Made by a program: the position numbers and the translations under genes
Notes under the pieces: generated by a model
What the model saw: only the letters and a program-made list of their open reading frames with translations
Database searches by the model: none
Told to the model about the DNA's origin: nothing
Shown here: in pieces, positions 5,253 through 5,340 of the stretch
Position numbering within the stretch: the stretch's first letter is position 1
Layout: each line of letters begins with the position of its first letter
Origin: an uncultured Oscillospiraceae bacterium
Lineage (GTDB): Bacteria; Bacillota; Clostridia; Oscillospirales; Oscillospiraceae
DNA: 5,340 bases
Assembly (NCBI GenBank): GCA_947628265.1
Contig: CANQZF010000127.1
Location: 1 to 5,340, forward strand
Reading direction: 5' to 3'

Positions 5253-5292
5253 CCCCTCCCTCCGGGAGGGGTGCCCGAGCGAAGCGATGGGC
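5253..5292. repeat. Paired hairpins with GCCC...GGGC
   Basis: CCCCTCCC and GGGAGGGG form a perfect 8-bp stem around TCC (5261-5263). Directly after it GCCC (5273-5276) and GGGC (5289-5292) can close a second, weaker hairpin around GAGCGAAGCGAT. The double hairpin with no gene nearby is typical of dispersed intergenic repeats; copies elsewhere are not visible in this window. Confidence 0.6.
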
Positions 5293-5334
5293 AGGGTGGG
5301 TCCGTATATCCATCTACACCCCCACCCCCTGCCC
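5289..5334. repeat. Imperfect inverted repeat at the right edge
   Basis: GGGCA then GGGTGGG (5289-5300) can pair with CCCACCC (5321-5327) and TGCCC (5330-5334), 12 bp with a 2-nt bulge, around a 20-nt loop. It shares bases with the preceding hairpin, so the two folds compete. The element probably runs on beyond 5340. Confidence 0.45.
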
Positions 5335-5340
5335 CCTCCC

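Larger units (their letters stand above)
4771..5340. other. Gene-free, hairpin-rich intergenic region
   Basis: I find no credible gene in these 570 bases. Open frames exist on both strands, but their products are low-complexity, lack recognisable domains and cross perfect hairpins without regard to codons. No tRNA or rRNA signature is visible. The stretch instead holds at least five strong hairpins, listed separately, and a long 12-bp inverted repeat. A short tandem repeat of GCGCCTC (5131-5144) also lies here. Such composition suggests several intergenic repeat elements inserted next to each other, continuing past the right edge. Confidence 0.65.

Noticed and set aside
4771..5340. CRISPR array or tRNA gene in the hairpin-rich flank
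   Set aside because: No regularly spaced identical repeats occur, and no cloverleaf with a T-arm motif was seen.

Overview
The window looks like chromosomal DNA of a GC-rich, endospore-forming member of the Bacillota, class Clostridia. I infer something near the Oscillospiraceae (a Flavonifractor/Oscillibacter-like gut bacterium). The reasons are a complete spoIIA sporulation operon, a T-box-controlled aminoacyl-tRNA synthetase gene, a high-GC codon style, and hairpin-rich intergenic DNA. The genus is an inference; no marker here fixes it.

Layout, left to right. Positions 1-275 carry one small plus-strand gene (75 aa) that I cannot name with confidence; its helical pattern resembles the Spo0E-like family. 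It ends inside the 3' end of the convergent sigF gene. Positions 261-1722 hold the spoIIA operon on the minus strand, transcribed spoIIAA, spoIIAB, sigF. Its products form the partner-switching circuit that holds the first forespore sigma factor, SigF, inactive until SpoIIAA is dephosphorylated. Positions 1753-1791 hold a strong hairpin terminator between valS and spoIIAA. Positions 1828-4434 hold a full-length valS on the minus strand. Its leader (about 4461-4688) is a T-box riboswitch whose parts can all be read: Stem I with a GUC valine specifier, a UGGU tRNA-acceptor bulge, and mutually exclusive antiterminator and terminator helices. A consensus SigA promoter (TTGACA, 17 bp, TATAAT) drives it.

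Positions 4743-4770 hold a further minus-strand terminator that would end a transcript entering from beyond the right edge. From 4771 to 5340 I see no credible gene. This 570-base stretch is a series of perfect or near-perfect hairpins (18, 9, 9, 9 and 8 bp stems) plus a 12-bp inverted repeat that encloses some of them. It reads like a composite of intergenic repeat elements.

How the parts work together: uncharged tRNA-Val should switch valS on through the T-box. valS and spoIIA point the same way, separated by one terminator only 30 nt from the spoIIAA start codon, and I could not find a convincing SigH promoter for spoIIA in the gap. How spoIIA is transcribed here is the main open question. 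The most interesting signals are that promoter problem, the GC hairpin directly before the sigF start, the possible degenerate Spo0E-like gene beside sigF, and the repeat-rich right flank.
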